Positions 26,992-39,123 are shown, counted from the first letter of the stretch. The stretch: 64,000 nucleotides of DNA from Streptomyces sp. NBC_00425 (GCF_036030735.1 NZ_CP107928.1:1612001-1676000); one strand, 5' to 3'. A program made the numbers and translations. The notes: generated by a model from the sequence alone, not told the origin.

Positions 26992-28086
26992 TCAGCAGAT
27001 GCGCGGCAGTTGCTCCCCGATCGGCAGATCGACGACGCGCGTTCCCCCGAGGCCGGTCCGGGTCACGACCATGCCGGGATGCTCCTCGACGGCCTCACCG
27101 ATGATCACGGAATCCGCGCCCAGCGGATGCGCCCGCATCGCCTCGAGGACGGCGTCGGCGTGCTCGCGCGGCACGAAGGCCACGAGCTTGCCCTCGTTGG
27201 CGATGTAGAGGGGGTCCAGCCCGAGAACGGCGCAGGCGTTGGCCACCGGAGGCGGGACGGGGACGTCGCGTTCCCGGATGACCACCCCGGCGCCGGAGGC
27301 CGCCGCGATCTCGTTGAGCGCGGCCGCGAGGCCGCCCCGGGTGGGATCGCGCAGGACGTGCAGATCCGGGGTGACCGCGAGCATGGCGTCGACCAGGCCG
27401 CCGAGCGCCGCGCAGTCGCTCTCGATCTCCACGCCGAACTCCAGGCCCTCGCGCACGCTCATGATCGCCACTCCGTGGACGCCGATGGCGCCGCTGACGA
27501 TCACGACATCGCCGGGGACGACCCGCTGCGGACGCAGGTCGACGCCCGCGGGGACGAGACCGATGCCCGCCGTGTTGATGAACACGCCGTCGCCGTGGCC
27601 TGCCTCCACCACCTTGGTGTCACCGGTGGCCACCTGCACCCCGGCGGTGCGCGCGGCAGCGCCCAGCGCCTCGGACACCCGCGTGACCACGTCCAGCTCG
27701 ACGCCCTCCTCCAGGATGAATCCGCAGGAGAGGTAGGCGGCCCGAGCCCCGCTCATGGCGAGGTCGTTGACGGTGCCGTTGACCGCCAGGTCGCCGATGC
27801 TGCCGCCGGGGAAGAACAGCGGACGCACCACGTAGGAGTCGGTGGAGAACGCGAGCCGGGCGCCGCCCAGGGCGACGACGGCGGCATCTCCCATCTGGGC
27901 GAGCACCTCGCCCCCGTAGGCGGGCGCGAAGATCTGCTGGACCAGTTCGGCGGACAGGGCTCCGCCACCGCCGTGGCCCATCACGACGCGCGGCCGGTCG
28001 CGCAGGGGCGCCGGACACGTCCACGCCTCGACGTCCAGGGCGGCGGTGGGAAGAGCGGTGGCGGGAACAGCGGTGGTCTCAGACAA
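26992..28086 (-). CDS. hypE: Hydrogenase maturation protein HypE (carbamoyl dehydratase)
   Basis: 364 aa, PurM/AIR-synthase-like. Takes the carbamoyl group from HypF onto its C-terminal cysteine and dehydrates it with ATP to a thiocyanate, the source of the Fe-CN ligands. The C-terminus ends PRIC, with the essential terminal Cys; GHGGGG near 38 and STDSYVV near 82 are the ATP-binding motifs. An N-tail of about 30 residues precedes the fold. Last gene of the hyp operon; its start overlaps the end of hypD by 8 bp. Confidence 0.96.
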   Translation of the reverse strand: MSETTAVPATALPTAALDVEAWTCPAPLRDRPRVVMGHGGGGALSAELVQQIFAPAYGGEVLAQMGDAAVVALGGARLAFSTDSYVVRPLFFPGGSIGDLAVNGTVNDLAMSGARAAYLSCGFILEEGVELDVVTRVSEALGAAARTAGVQVATGDTKVVEAGHGDGVFINTAGIGLVPAGVDLRPQRVVPGDVVIVSGAIGVHGVAIMSVREGLEFGVEIESDCAALGGLVDAMLAVTPDLHVLRDPTRGGLAAALNEIAAASGAGVVIRERDVPVPPPVANACAVLGLDPLYIANEGKLVAFVPREHADAVLEAMRAHPLGADSVIIGEAVEEHPGMVVTRTGLGGTRVVDLPIGEQLPRIC

Positions 28087-29206
28087 CGGGGGTCGCCTCC
28101 CTGGCCTTGCCGGCGGGCATGTCGAGCCGCCGGTAGAGGTAGTACGCGGCGCAGGCGCCCTCGCTGGAGACCATGGTGGCCCCCAGGGGGGTGCGCGGGG
28201 TGCACACGGTGCCGAAGGCCTCGCACTCGTGCGGTTTGAGCAGTCCCTGCAGGACCTCCCCGCTGCGGCACGCGGCGGGTTCCTCGGTCCGGATGCCGTC
28301 GACCGGGAAGCGGTGCTCGGCGTCGTGGTCGCGGTACTTCGGCGACAGCCGCCAGCCGCTGCCGGGGATCACCCCGATGCCGCGCCAGGCACGGTCGGTG
28401 ACCTCGAAGACGTCCTCCAGCATGGCGCGGGCTGCCGGGTTGCCCTCCGGGCGCACGGCCCGCGCGTAGGCGTTGTCGACGGTGCGCTCACCGCGTTCCA
28501 GCTGGTGCACGGCCCGGCGCACGCCTTCGAGGATGTCGAGCGGTTCGAAGCCCGTCACGACGATCGGCACACGGAAGCGCTCCGCGAGTTCCGGGTACTC
28601 CTCCATGCCCATCACGCTGCAGACGTGTCCGGCCGCGAGGAAGCCCTGCACCCGGCAGCTCGGCGACGACATGATCGCCTCGATGGCCGGTGGCACGCGG
28701 ACATGGGACACCAGCATGCTGAAGTTGGAGATGCCCGACTTCCGGGCCTGATGAACCGTCATGGCGTTGGGGGGCGCCGTCGTCTCGAAGCCGATGCCGA
28801 AGAACACGACCTCGCGGTCGGGGTTCTGCCGGGCGATGCGCAGCGCGTCGAGCGGCGAGTAGACGACGCGCACGTCACCGCCCTCGCCCCGGACCTGGAA
28901 CAGGTCCCGCCCCGTGCCCGGCACGCGCAGCATGTCGCCGAAGGAACAGAAGATCACCTCCGGCCGGGAGGCGATCTCCAGGGCCTTGTCGATGACCTCC
29001 AGCGGGGTCACGCACACCGGGCACCCCGGCCCGTGGATCAACTCAAGCTTTTCCGGCAGGAGTTGGTCGATCCCGTGCCGGATGATGCTGTGCGTCTGCC
29101 CTCCGCACACCTCCATCAGGGCCCACGGCCTGGTCACCGTGGCGTGGATGTCGTCCAGGAGCCGACGCGCCAGCTCCGGGTCCTGGAACTCGTCGATGTA
29201 CTTCAC
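28079..29206 (-). CDS. hypD: Hydrogenase maturation protein HypD
   Basis: 375 aa from GTG 29206, which overlaps the hypC stop by 4 nt. With HypC it forms the scaffold on which Fe(CN)2CO is built. Visible motifs: CGGQTHSI near 34, GPGCPVC near 59-65 (metal/redox cysteines), GFETTAP near 136, and C-terminal cysteines for the [4Fe-4S] cluster (near [10 protein letters not shown] and FGTVCTPR). Full length for the family. Confidence 0.96.
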   Translation of the reverse strand: MKYIDEFQDPELARRLLDDIHATVTRPWALMEVCGGQTHSIIRHGIDQLLPEKLELIHGPGCPVCVTPLEVIDKALEIASRPEVIFCSFGDMLRVPGTGRDLFQVRGEGGDVRVVYSPLDALRIARQNPDREVVFFGIGFETTAPPNAMTVHQARKSGISNFSMLVSHVRVPPAIEAIMSSPSCRVQGFLAAGHVCSVMGMEEYPELAERFRVPIVVTGFEPLDILEGVRRAVHQLERGERTVDNAYARAVRPEGNPAARAMLEDVFEVTDRAWRGIGVIPGSGWRLSPKYRDHDAEHRFPVDGIRTEEPAACRSGEVLQGLLKPHECEAFGTVCTPRTPLGATMVSSEGACAAYYLYRRLDMPAGKAREATPVV

Positions 29207-29505
29207 TTGCGCACCTCTTCCACGGCGTCCTCGCCCGCCTCCATCGCCGCCGACTCCCAGGGGTCGCCGAACTCCTCCTGCAACAGCCCCAGTTCGGCGA
29301 AGAGTTCGAGCGTCTGCCGCGCCGACTCCTCGTCCAGGCGTTGCAGGGCGAACCCGACGTGGACGATGGCGTACTCGCCGACCCTGAGGTCGGGCAGGTA
29401 CTCCAGGCACACCTCCTTGACCACGCCGCCGAAGTCGACGGTGGCCATCCGGGTGCCGTCACGTTCCTCGATGTCCAGCACTTTGCCGGGTACCGCCAGG
29501 CACAT
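29203..29505 (-). CDS. hypC: Hydrogenase assembly chaperone HypC/HupF
   Basis: 100 aa. Begins MCLAVPGKV with the essential Cys2 that binds the Fe(CN)2CO unit and contacts HypD and the large-subunit precursor. The domain ends near 80; the acidic tail (about 80-100, rich in Glu and Ala) is longer than in E. coli HypC. It could alternatively serve as a dedicated large-subunit chaperone, since only one HypC-type gene is present in this locus. Coupled to hypD by a GTGA overlap. Confidence 0.95.
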   Translation of the reverse strand: MCLAVPGKVLDIEERDGTRMATVDFGGVVKEVCLEYLPDLRVGEYAIVHVGFALQRLDEESARQTLELFAELGLLQEEFGDPWESAAMEAGEDAVEEVRK

Positions 29506-29535
29506 GGGCCTCTCCTCGCTGTGGTCGGGCGTTGC

Positions 29536-31937
<2,402 letters not shown>

Positions 31938-31941
<4 letters not shown>

Positions 31942-32807
31942 GGGTGGGTGTGGGCCATGGTGCCGTCGGCCTCCGGGGCCGCGTGGGAGTGCCCGTCGTG
32001 GGAGCGCCCGTCGTGAGCGTGAGCGTGGGCGTGGGCGTCGTGCACGTGGGGGTGACCGTGGTGCGCGTCGTGGGGGTGGACGTGCCCGTCGTGCGGGTGC
32101 GAGTGACCGTGGTGCTGCGGCGGCCGGGCCATCACGGGCGTGTGGACCGGCTCTCCGGCCGCGGCCGCCGTCGCCCGGTCGAGCAGCGCGCCGATCCCCC
32201 GCCCCCGGCGTGCGGAGGTCAGGATCACCTCGACTCCCGGGTTGACCTGTTCGACGTTCGCGCGGAAGGCGAGCTCGTCGAACTCGACGGCCTGCGCGAT
32301 GTCGGTCTTGGTGAGCACGACCAGGTGGGCGAGGCCGAAGGCGGTGGGGTACTTGAGCGGCTTGTCCTCGCCCTCCGTCACGGAGGCGAGCGTGACCCTC
32401 AGTGTCTCCCCCAGGTCGTAGGAGGCCGGGCAGACCAGGTTGCCGACGTTCTCCACGAACAGCAGCCGGGTGTCGTCGGGCAGCCATCCGTCGAGGTGCC
32501 CGGCGAGCATCCCCGCCTCCAGGTGGCACAGTCCGTCGGTGAGCACCTGCTTCACGGGGACGCCCGAACGCGCCAGGCGGACCGCGTCGTTCTCGGTGGC
32601 GAGATCGGCGCTCAGTGCCGCGACGGGAACGGACCGCTCCCGTGCCCGCAGCAGTTCCTGCTCCAGCAGCGCGGTCTTGCCGCTGCCCGGACTGGACATC
32701 AGGTTGACGACGGCCGTGCCGCGGGCGGCGAGGCGGGCGCGCAGTGCGTCGGCGCTCGCGTCGTTCTTCGCGAGTACGGCCTGCCGCAGGTCGACGACAC
32801 GGCACAT
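31938..32807 (-). CDS. hypB: Hydrogenase nickel incorporation GTPase HypB with C-terminal His-rich tail
   Basis: 289 aa. P-loop SSPGSGKT near 38-45, conserved metal motif GLCHLEAGM near 91 (the CH pair of the G-domain site), [13 protein letters not shown] near 116 and LTKTD near 163. The last 58 residues contain 22 histidines in HxH and HDxH patterns, a nickel-storage tail. In most HypB proteins the His-rich segment is N-terminal, so its position at the C-terminus here is unusual. It works with HypA (3 bp upstream) to deliver Ni to the large subunit. Confidence 0.95.
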
Positions 32808-32810
32808 GGT

Positions 32811-33206
32811 TCAGCGCTCCTCGGAGATCGGTTCGCGGGTGGACGCGTTCGGAAGGCCGTCCTCCCAGTGCACGTCGACGATCTGCAGCTCCCGGCCGGC
32901 GAGCAGCTCGGTGTGCGCCGCACCGCACGCGGGGCAGGTCAGCCGGGGTGGCATGCCGACGGCCCATTCGTGCGCACAGGGCGTGCAGCGGGCCCGCCCC
33001 GGCACCTCCTCGGTGATCAGTTCGGCGCCTTCCAGCACGGTTCCGGCGCAGGCCAGCTCGAAGGAGAAGGCGAGAGCGTCCGGTACGACGCCGGCCAGTT
33101 CGCCCACCTGGAGCCGTACGGACCGCACCGCCGTGACGCCCGCGGACCGGGCGGCGGCCTCGGCCACCTGGTCGACGACGGCCAGCGCGACGGACATCTC
33201 GTGCAT
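32811..33206 (-). CDS. hypA: Hydrogenase nickel metallochaperone HypA
   Basis: 131 aa. Starts MHEMSVA with the Ni-binding His2/Glu3, and has the zinc site CTPC (near 74) and CPAC (near 96) with CxxC pairs. The C-tail (about 115-131) extends a little past the usual end. GGAG precedes the ATG. First gene of the hypABFCDE block; 142 bp separate it from the microprotein gene upstream, where a separate hyp promoter could lie. Confidence 0.95.
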   Translation of the reverse strand: MHEMSVALAVVDQVAEAAARSAGVTAVRSVRLQVGELAGVVPDALAFSFELACAGTVLEGAELITEEVPGRARCTPCAHEWAVGMPPRLTCPACGAAHTELLAGRELQIVDVHWEDGLPNASTREPISEER

Positions 33207-33348
33207 GGGGCTCCGTCCTTTCGCAGGCTGCCTCCGCCGGGCTTCATTAGAGGCGCGCCCGCCCGGGTCGCACGGCCCGGCACGCCGTCACCGGCTTCGC
33301 GGGTACGCCGTTCGACGCAACCGCACGGCGCACCGGGGGCGCCGGCGG

Positions 33349-33453
33349 TCACATCCGTCGGATCCTCAGGTAGCGCCTGATGTCGGGGAACACCTCGGCG
33401 AAGACGGCGACCACGGCGGCCAGGGCCGCTCCGCCGATGACGATCTTCTTCAT
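33349..33453 (-). CDS. 34-aa single-pass membrane microprotein
   Basis: Starts at ATG 33453 with a perfect AGGAG 7 nt before it. A hydrophobic stretch (residues 4-22, IVIGGAALAAVVAVFAEVF) is followed by a basic tail PDIRRYLRIRRM. The layout and tail resemble the small-protein family named DUF6893, which I recall in actinobacterial hydrogenase loci; the number is not certain. The gene overlaps no other and sits right after the maturation protease. It could anchor or regulate hydrogenase parts at the membrane. Confidence 0.72.
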   Translation of the reverse strand: MKKIVIGGAALAAVVAVFAEVFPDIRRYLRIRRM

Positions 33454-33464
33454 CTCGTCTCTCC

Positions 33465-34007
33465 TCATGTCGATGCCTGCGCGGTCGGGGTCTGTGCCGC
33501 GGGCGGCTCGCCGTTCCGCAGCAGTTCTTCGATCAGCCGGACGGCCCGCGGTACGGCTCCGGACACCGGTGCGCTGAGACCGATGCCCTCCTCCACCGAG
33601 GCCGGTTCGCAGCCGACCACCAGGACGCGGCGCGGCGGCTCCGTGCCGGTCCCGGCGCAGAGGGTGGCCAGCAGCGCGAGGACGGCGTCGGGGGTCATCC
33701 GGTGGCCGTCCATCGCCGCGGCGGGCGCAGGGGTCCCGCCGCCGGCCTCGTGCTCGATGACGTACAGGGTGCCCGGGGCTTCGCCGCGGGCCGTGGCGTC
33801 CACGAGGACGAGGGTGTCGTAGCCGTCGAGCAGCTGGTAGGCGAGGTGCATCCCCCGTACGCCGATGTCCACGACCTCGGTGCGGGCGGGCAGGTCGCGT
33901 CCGGCGAGCCGGCGGGCGGTCTCCACGCCGAAGCCGTCGTCGCCGAGGAAGATGTTGCCGATGCCGGCGACGAGGGTCCGGGGACCCGGAGGTGCGGAGG
34001 GCTTCAT
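33465..34007 (-). CDS. Hydrogenase maturation protease (HupD/HyaD family)
   Basis: 180 aa. Cuts the C-terminal peptide from the large subunit after Ni insertion. Motifs: GIGNIFLGDDGFGVE near 15-29 with the metal-binding acidic residue, VVDIGVRGMHL with the second Asp near 47, and a later His (near DGHRM or IEHEA). Its substrate is very likely the neighbouring large subunit, which keeps a C-terminal extension. ATG 34007 overlaps the stop of the preceding gene by 4 nt. Confidence 0.92.
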   Translation of the reverse strand: MKPSAPPGPRTLVAGIGNIFLGDDGFGVETARRLAGRDLPARTEVVDIGVRGMHLAYQLLDGYDTLVLVDATARGEAPGTLYVIEHEAGGGTPAPAAAMDGHRMTPDAVLALLATLCAGTGTEPPRRVLVVGCEPASVEEGIGLSAPVSGAVPRAVRLIEELLRNGEPPAAQTPTAQAST

Positions 34008-35464
34008 CCGTCCTCCTCCAGCGGTGCGACCTCGTCGGGCTGGAAGTACAGGAACCGTCCCTGCTCGCGGCGGATGTCGGCGCCCGGGTCGCCGTCGACC
34101 GTGACCGCGAGGTGCACCCCGCCGTCGACGTCGTGCAGGACCGCCTCGACCGTCGCCGTGCGGCCCCGCAGGAAGATGTCCTGCGCGTCGGTGCGCCGCA
34201 GGCCCGGTCGCAGCGCGACGCGGCTGCCCTTGCCCACCGGCCGGCCGTCGACGAGGACACGGTCCTGCGCGGGGTCGAAGCCGGCGTCGCTCGCGGGGTC
34301 CCACCAGGGGGTGTCCGGCCGCGGCACCCCGTGCTCGTCGGGGAAGCCCGGATGCGGGACGGCATGGTCCGCGGTCGCTGGGTCCGGGGCGGTGGGGCCC
34401 GGGCCGGTGACCTCGCGCAGACTGCGCACCGCGCCGTGCAGCCGTTCCAGGACCTCGGCCGGCATCGAGTCCGCCAGCTCGATCACGGCGGCCGCCCGCT
34501 CGTCGGTGCCCCGGGCCTCCCGTTTCTCCTCGTCGGTGAGGGCCGCGGTGCGCAGCGCGAGGATCTCGTCGATCTCGGTGGCGTCGTAGAGCGCGCCGGG
34601 GCTCTCCGGTGCGATGGCCGGATGGTCCTCCAGGATGATCGGCGAGGACAGCACGAGGTCGGCGCGGCCGGGTTCGCCGGCGAGCACGGGCCAGGTGTGC
34701 AGGTTGCGGCAGGCGGCGACCGCGCCCTTGGCCCATTCGGGGGGATCGGTCATCGACAGAAACGATCCGGCGCTCAGCGCCATGAGGAGGTGGGTGGCCA
34801 CCAGGGAGTGCGGCAGCGCCGCGTCCCGGCCGGCGCCGCGGCTGTCGCGGGGCGTCCAGTCGCTGGTGTTCTCGACGACGGCCGTCAGGCGCAGCGCCCG
34901 GTAGGGGCCGTCGAGTTCGCGGGCGGACAGCCTGATCGTCCCGCTGATCTCCTCGCACCGCCGGACCAGCCGGCCCACGGTGCGGCCGGCCGCGTCCAGG
35001 ACCGGTTCGGCGTCCTCGCGGGCGGGGCGGCGGAAGGGATGCGTGACGCCGTCCCCGAGGAGTTCGTCCACCGACGCGACGACCTCGACCCGTTCCTCGC
35101 TCCCCTCGTCCCAGGGCATCAGCACCCGGTCGTCGAGGCGGAGTTCGGGCACCGTGTCGTGGCCGCCGTCCGGGCGGGCGCGCTGCACCGTGCGCCGTCG
35201 GGCGTGCAGGAAGCGCACCTCGACCGAGAGGGTCGCGCCCGCCTTCGGTTCCATCAGGCATTCGGTGTGCTGGAAGTCGTGCTCCTCGCACTCCGCGCCC
35301 CAGCCGGGCGGCACCAGCACCCCGAACTGCCAGCGCAGCCGGTTCTTGGCGGCGGAGGCGCGGTACGGGTAGAGGACGTAGCCCTCGAAGAGCACGGCGT
35401 CGGCCACCTGCCGGGCGAGGGCGAACCGCTCCTGCGTCTCGGGCGCGAAGGTGGTCACGGTCAC
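34004..35464 (-). CDS. Hydrogenase-locus protein of unknown function (486 aa)
   Basis: Starts at GTG 35464, coupled by GTGA to the gene before and by ATGA to the protease after. No signal peptide, membrane segment or metal motif stands out; it is mixed alpha/beta with a beta-rich first half (VEVRFLHARRR, LRLDDRVLMPWDEG) and a Pro-rich linker near 390-420 before a final beta-rich domain (about 425-486). Embedded in a tightly coupled operon between maturation genes, so a role in hydrogenase assembly or quality control is likely. I do not recognise the family. Confidence 0.8.
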   Translation of the reverse strand: MTVTTFAPETQERFALARQVADAVLFEGYVLYPYRASAAKNRLRWQFGVLVPPGWGAECEEHDFQHTECLMEPKAGATLSVEVRFLHARRRTVQRARPDGGHDTVPELRLDDRVLMPWDEGSEERVEVVASVDELLGDGVTHPFRRPAREDAEPVLDAAGRTVGRLVRRCEEISGTIRLSARELDGPYRALRLTAVVENTSDWTPRDSRGAGRDAALPHSLVATHLLMALSAGSFLSMTDPPEWAKGAVAACRNLHTWPVLAGEPGRADLVLSSPIILEDHPAIAPESPGALYDATEIDEILALRTAALTDEEKREARGTDERAAAVIELADSMPAEVLERLHGAVRSLREVTGPGPTAPDPATADHAVPHPGFPDEHGVPRPDTPWWDPASDAGFDPAQDRVLVDGRPVGKGSRVALRPGLRRTDAQDIFLRGRTATVEAVLHDVDGGVHLAVTVDGDPGADIRREQGRFLYFQPDEVAPLEEDG

Positions 35465-36153
35465 GGGTCCGTCCTTCCGGTGCTGCCGGTGAGCGCGCGG
35501 AACGGATCGCTCGCGGGCGGGGCGAGGGAGCCGCCGCCGTCGAGCAGGGCCTCGAGGGTCGCCTCCCAGGAGGTCAGCGCGTGCCGGGAGCGGTAGGCGA
35601 GCAGGGCGTCCATGGTGTCGCGCGGCAGCCGGATCCAGCCGCAGCCGGGGAAGTGCTGCTCGACCATCTCCCGCCAGGCGGCGACCGGCAGCCGGAACAC
35701 CGCCTCCCGGTCCCAGGGGACCGGCTCGACCCGGAAGCCGCCGTCCCCGGTGAAGGCCGTCCCCGAGAACAGCATCAGCAGCGGGACCTCACCGTCGGTG
35801 AGGGCGGTGAGGTAGCGGGTCGCGGCGACGTCCATGTCGTACGTGCAGGGCACCACGAGGTCGGTCTCGATCTCTCCGGTGAAGCTCGGGACCATGAGCG
35901 CGACCTGGGCGAACTGCACCGGCTGGAGCGTGCTGCCCCAGCGGGAGCGCTCGCCGAAGAGGTCCGACAGGCCGTCGGCCTCGGCCGCCCCGTAGGTCCG
36001 GCGGGCGGGTTCGATGCGGATCTGGCAGCGCAGCGCGAGGGCGTGCACGCGTGCGCCGGCCGCGGCGGTGACCCGCAGCCGGAAGACCAGGGTCGGCCCG
36101 GCGGCGTACCGGTCGGCGCGCACGCCGGTGCAGGCGAAGGAGAACTCCGTCAC
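35461..36153 (-). CDS. Hydrogenase-locus protein, DUF6084-like
   Basis: 230 aa from GTG 36153. Beta-rich first half (FRLRVTAAAGARVHALALRC) and the segment LTDGEVPLLMLFSGTAF near 135; no signal peptide. The overall look agrees with the DUF6084 family I associate with group 1h hydrogenase operons, though I cannot check the number. Both ends overlap neighbours by 4 nt (GTGA), which suggests matched production with the neighbours. Function unknown. Confidence 0.8.
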   Translation of the reverse strand: MTEFSFACTGVRADRYAAGPTLVFRLRVTAAAGARVHALALRCQIRIEPARRTYGAAEADGLSDLFGERSRWGSTLQPVQFAQVALMVPSFTGEIETDLVVPCTYDMDVAATRYLTALTDGEVPLLMLFSGTAFTGDGGFRVEPVPWDREAVFRLPVAAWREMVEQHFPGCGWIRLPRDTMDALLAYRSRHALTSWEATLEALLDGGGSLAPPASDPFRALTGSTGRTDP

Positions 36154-36812
36154 GGCCGCACCGCCTTCCGCGGCGGGCGCTCCGCCTCGTCCACGGGCCG
36201 GGCGCGGCGCGCGACGTCCGCGAAGAACGCGTCCAGAGCGGCGCGGGCCTCGGCCCCGCCGTCGAAGCCCTGCCACAACAGGCGCATGCGGCCGACGAGT
36301 TCGTAGCAGACGTCGATGGGGACGAGGTGGCACACGCAGCCGCCGTCGGTGCGGCGCAGCAGCAGCGCCTCCACATCGGGTTCGAGCAGTGCGGCGAGGC
36401 GGCTGCCGCCGAGGACGTCGGTCCAGGTGGCGGGGTCGAGTTCGCTCTCGGTGGCGCCGGCCGGGCTCGGGTAGAGGGCGACCAGCCGGTCGAGTGCCGC
36501 GTTGCGGAAGAGGAAGGCGACGCCGACCGGGATCTGCAGCGCGTCCCACGCGTTGTCGTCGAGGTGATGTGCGGGGTCGGCGAGGTAGCGGTCCGGGACC
36601 GTGCGGAAGCGGCCCGCGGCGGCCCCCGGCTGTTCCATCAGCAGCCCGCAGGGGGCGCAGGCGCAGACCAGGGCGCGTTTCTCGGTGTCGACCAGATGGC
36701 GGTGGCCCGCCGGGACCGTCACGGCGCACAGCTCGCACCGTTCGGGCTGCGGAGCTCGTTCGGTGACGAACCTCCGCAGCCCGGACGGGCGCGTCGCCGG
36801 GGACGCCGTCAT
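36150..36812 (-). CDS. Hydrogenase-locus protein, DUF5947-like, with cysteine motifs
   Basis: 220 aa from ATG 36812. N-terminal cysteine motifs CELC (about 23-26) and CACAPC (about 55-60) could bind zinc or an Fe-S cluster; later residues include WDALQIPVGVAFLF near 90 and CVCHLVPIDVCYELVGRMR near 165. Resembles the DUF5947 family (recalled, not checked). ATGA overlap with the NifU-like gene upstream and GTGA with the DUF6084-like gene downstream. The paired cysteines hint at a role in cluster handling. Confidence 0.8.
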   Translation of the reverse strand: MTASPATRPSGLRRFVTERAPQPERCELCAVTVPAGHRHLVDTEKRALVCACAPCGLLMEQPGAAAGRFRTVPDRYLADPAHHLDDNAWDALQIPVGVAFLFRNAALDRLVALYPSPAGATESELDPATWTDVLGGSRLAALLEPDVEALLLRRTDGGCVCHLVPIDVCYELVGRMRLLWQGFDGGAEARAALDAFFADVARRARPVDEAERPPRKAVRP

Positions 36813-37342
36813 CGGGCTCCCGTCGGGGCGGCGCCGATCTGCAGGAGCGTGGGCCCCGCGGGCGCGCTCTGCACGTCGACGGCCCTGACCTCCGGTGCGA
36901 AGCAGGCGAGGGCGGCCTCCGCGGCCTGCCGGGCATCCCCGCCGGAGCCGCATCCGCAGCCGCCGGCCTCCCGGGCCCGCAGCGACAGGGTGCCGCTGCG
37001 CTCGTCGAAGTCCACGACCTCCAGGGCGTGTTCGCGGACGCTGTCGAGGGCCCGGGCGATGCGGGCGTCGCGGTCCTCGGGGTGCAGGTCGTGCAGGACG
37101 AGCAGGCTCGCGACCAGCTCGTCGCCGAGCAGCCGGGCGGCCGGGCCGTCCGGGGCGGAGGTCAGCAGGTGGATGATGCGGGCCAGTCCGGCGCCGTAGA
37201 AGTCCATGAGAGACCGCACCAGTTCCTCCGCGGCCGCGGCCGCGGCCGGGTCGCCGCTCGCGGTCAGCCGCTCCAGAACCTCCTCGACACGGCGTCCGGT
37301 CTGCTCCGCGTTCACCGGCGTCGCCGCCGTCGCCGCGCTCAT
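36809..37342 (-). CDS. NifU-like Fe-S scaffold protein
   Basis: 177 aa. The C-terminal part carries a GGCGCGSGGDARQ-type cysteine cluster near 138-146 (three closely spaced glycine-flanked cysteine positions) and continues AAEALACFAPEVRAVDV, in the manner of the NifU C-terminal scaffold domain; residues 1-110 are helical. Likely supplies or repairs the Fe-S clusters of the small subunit. ATGA overlap with both the large-subunit stop and the DUF5947-like start. A dedicated NifU-type protein inside a hydrogenase operon fits oxygen-exposed growth. Confidence 0.8.
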   Translation of the reverse strand: MSAATAATPVNAEQTGRRVEEVLERLTASGDPAAAAAAEELVRSLMDFYGAGLARIIHLLTSAPDGPAARLLGDELVASLLVLHDLHPEDRDARIARALDSVREHALEVVDFDERSGTLSLRAREAGGCGCGSGGDARQAAEAALACFAPEVRAVDVQSAPAGPTLLQIGAAPTGAR

Positions 37343-39123
37343 CCGCCCAGTCCGCTCAGGCCGGTGGGCACGTGCATCGACTTCACCGTCTTGCCGCCGC
37401 CGACGTACATGTGGACGCCGCAGGGCAGACAGGGGTCGAAGCTGCGGACGGCGCGCATGATGTCGATGCCCTTGAAGTTCTCCGGGGTGTTCTCCTCGAA
37501 GATGGGCGTGTTCTGCACGGCGTCCTCGTACGGGCCCGGGGTCCCGAAGGTGTCCCTGGTGCTGGCGTTCCACGGGGTGGGCGGGTACGGGTGATAGTTG
37601 GCGATCTTGCCGTCGCGGATCACCATGTGGTGGGACAGGACGCCCCGGACGGCCTCGGTGAAGCCGACGCCGATGCCCTCGTCCGGCACCTCGAACTTCT
37701 CCCAGGTCTGGGTGCGTCCGGCGCGGACCTCCTCCAGCCCCTTCTCGGCGAAGTGCAGCGCGACGGCGGCGGAGTACGCCTGGAAGTAGGTGCGGGCGCG
37801 GTTGCGCTCCAGGGCGTTGGACCACTTCGGGATCTTCCACTCGAAGGTGGTCTCCGGCTTGGTCATGCTGCGGGGCAGGTTGATGACCACGCTGTGCCCG
37901 GTGGCCTTGACGTAGCCGATGTCGACGAGCCCGGACAGGGCCGTCGACCACAGGCGGGCGATGGGGCCGCCGCCGGTGTCCAGGGCGAGGTGGTCCTTGC
38001 CGTCGAACCAGCGTGGGGACATCACCCAGCTGTACTTGTCGTCGAAGTCCCGCTTCTGCGGGGCGGGGATGGTGTGCTGGTTCCACGGGTGGCGCGGGTC
38101 CACCGGGTTGCCGAGCGGGTCGTGGGTGACGAACTGCTCCTGGCCCTGCCAGTCCTCGTAGTAGGAGCTGCCCAGCAGGATGCGGATGCCGAGGTTGATG
38201 TCCGTGAGGTCGTTGGTGACCAGCTTGCCGTCCACGATGATGCCGGGCGTGACGAACATCCGCCGGCCCCAGTCCGACATGTTGGCGTAGGTGAAGTCGC
38301 AGTACTCCGGGTCGTTCAGCGCGCCCCAGCAGCCGAGCAGGACGCGGCGGCGGCCCACTTCCTCGTAGCCGGGCAGCGCCTCGTAGAAGAAGTCGAACAG
38401 GTCGTCGTGCAGGGGCACCACGCGCTTCATGAACTCCACGTAGCGCATCAGGCGGCTGAGGTAGTCCGTGAAGAGCTGTACGGAGGCGATGGTCCCGACG
38501 CCGCCCGGGTAGAGCGTGGAGGGGTGCACATGGCGGCCCTCCATGAGGCAGAACATCTCGCGCGTGTAGCGGCTGACCTGGAGGGCCTCGCGGTAGAACT
38601 CGCCTTCCAGCGGGTTGAGCGAGCGCATGATGTCGGCGATCGTGCGGTAGCCGTGCTCGGCCGCGTGCGGGGCCTCGGTGCGCTCGGCGAGTTCGAGGAC
38701 GCCGGGGTTGGTCTCCTTGACCATCTTCTCGCAGTAGTCGACCCCCACCAGGTTCTCCTGGAAGATGTTGTGGTCGAACATGTACTCCGCGGACTCGCCG
38801 AGGTTGATGATCCACTCTGCGAGGTGCGGGGGCTTGACGCCGTACGCCATGTTCTGCGCGTACACCGAGCAGGTGGCGTGGTTGTCCCCGCAGATCCCGC
38901 AGATGCGGCTGGTGATGAAGTGGGCGTCGCGTGGGTCCTTGCCGCGCATGAAGACGCTGTAGCCACGGAAGACCGACGAGGTGCTGTAGCACTCCGCGAC
39001 CCGCTTCTGCTTGAAGTCGATCTTCGTGTGGATGCCGAGGCTGCCCACGATCCGGGTGATCGGGTCCCAGGCCATCTCCACCAGGCCGGTGCCGTCGCCG
39101 GCCGCCTTCGTCTTCGGTGCCAT
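37339..39123 (-). CDS. [NiFe] hydrogenase large subunit, group 1h (high-affinity, actinobacterial)
   Basis: 594 aa. L1 motif RICGICGDNHATC with Ni ligands Cys75 and Cys78; L2 motif DPCLPCGVH with Cys565 and Cys568; cleavage after His571 would release a 23-residue C-terminal peptide, in keeping with the protease gene downstream. The sequence (WDPITRIVGSLGIHTKIDFKQ) and gene set match the O2-tolerant enzymes that oxidise atmospheric H2 in Streptomyces spores. Usually named hhyL. It is preceded by the small subunit after 87 bp and followed by the NifU-like gene with a 4-nt overlap. Confidence 0.97.
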   Translation of the reverse strand: MAPKTKAAGDGTGLVEMAWDPITRIVGSLGIHTKIDFKQKRVAECYSTSSVFRGYSVFMRGKDPRDAHFITSRICGICGDNHATCSVYAQNMAYGVKPPHLAEWIINLGESAEYMFDHNIFQENLVGVDYCEKMVKETNPGVLELAERTEAPHAAEHGYRTIADIMRSLNPLEGEFYREALQVSRYTREMFCLMEGRHVHPSTLYPGGVGTIASVQLFTDYLSRLMRYVEFMKRVVPLHDDLFDFFYEALPGYEEVGRRRVLLGCWGALNDPEYCDFTYANMSDWGRRMFVTPGIIVDGKLVTNDLTDINLGIRILLGSSYYEDWQGQEQFVTHDPLGNPVDPRHPWNQHTIPAPQKRDFDDKYSWVMSPRWFDGKDHLALDTGGGPIARLWSTALSGLVDIGYVKATGHSVVINLPRSMTKPETTFEWKIPKWSNALERNRARTYFQAYSAAVALHFAEKGLEEVRAGRTQTWEKFEVPDEGIGVGFTEAVRGVLSHHMVIRDGKIANYHPYPPTPWNASTRDTFGTPGPYEDAVQNTPIFEENTPENFKGIDIMRAVRSFDPCLPCGVHMYVGGGKTVKSMHVPTGLSGLGG

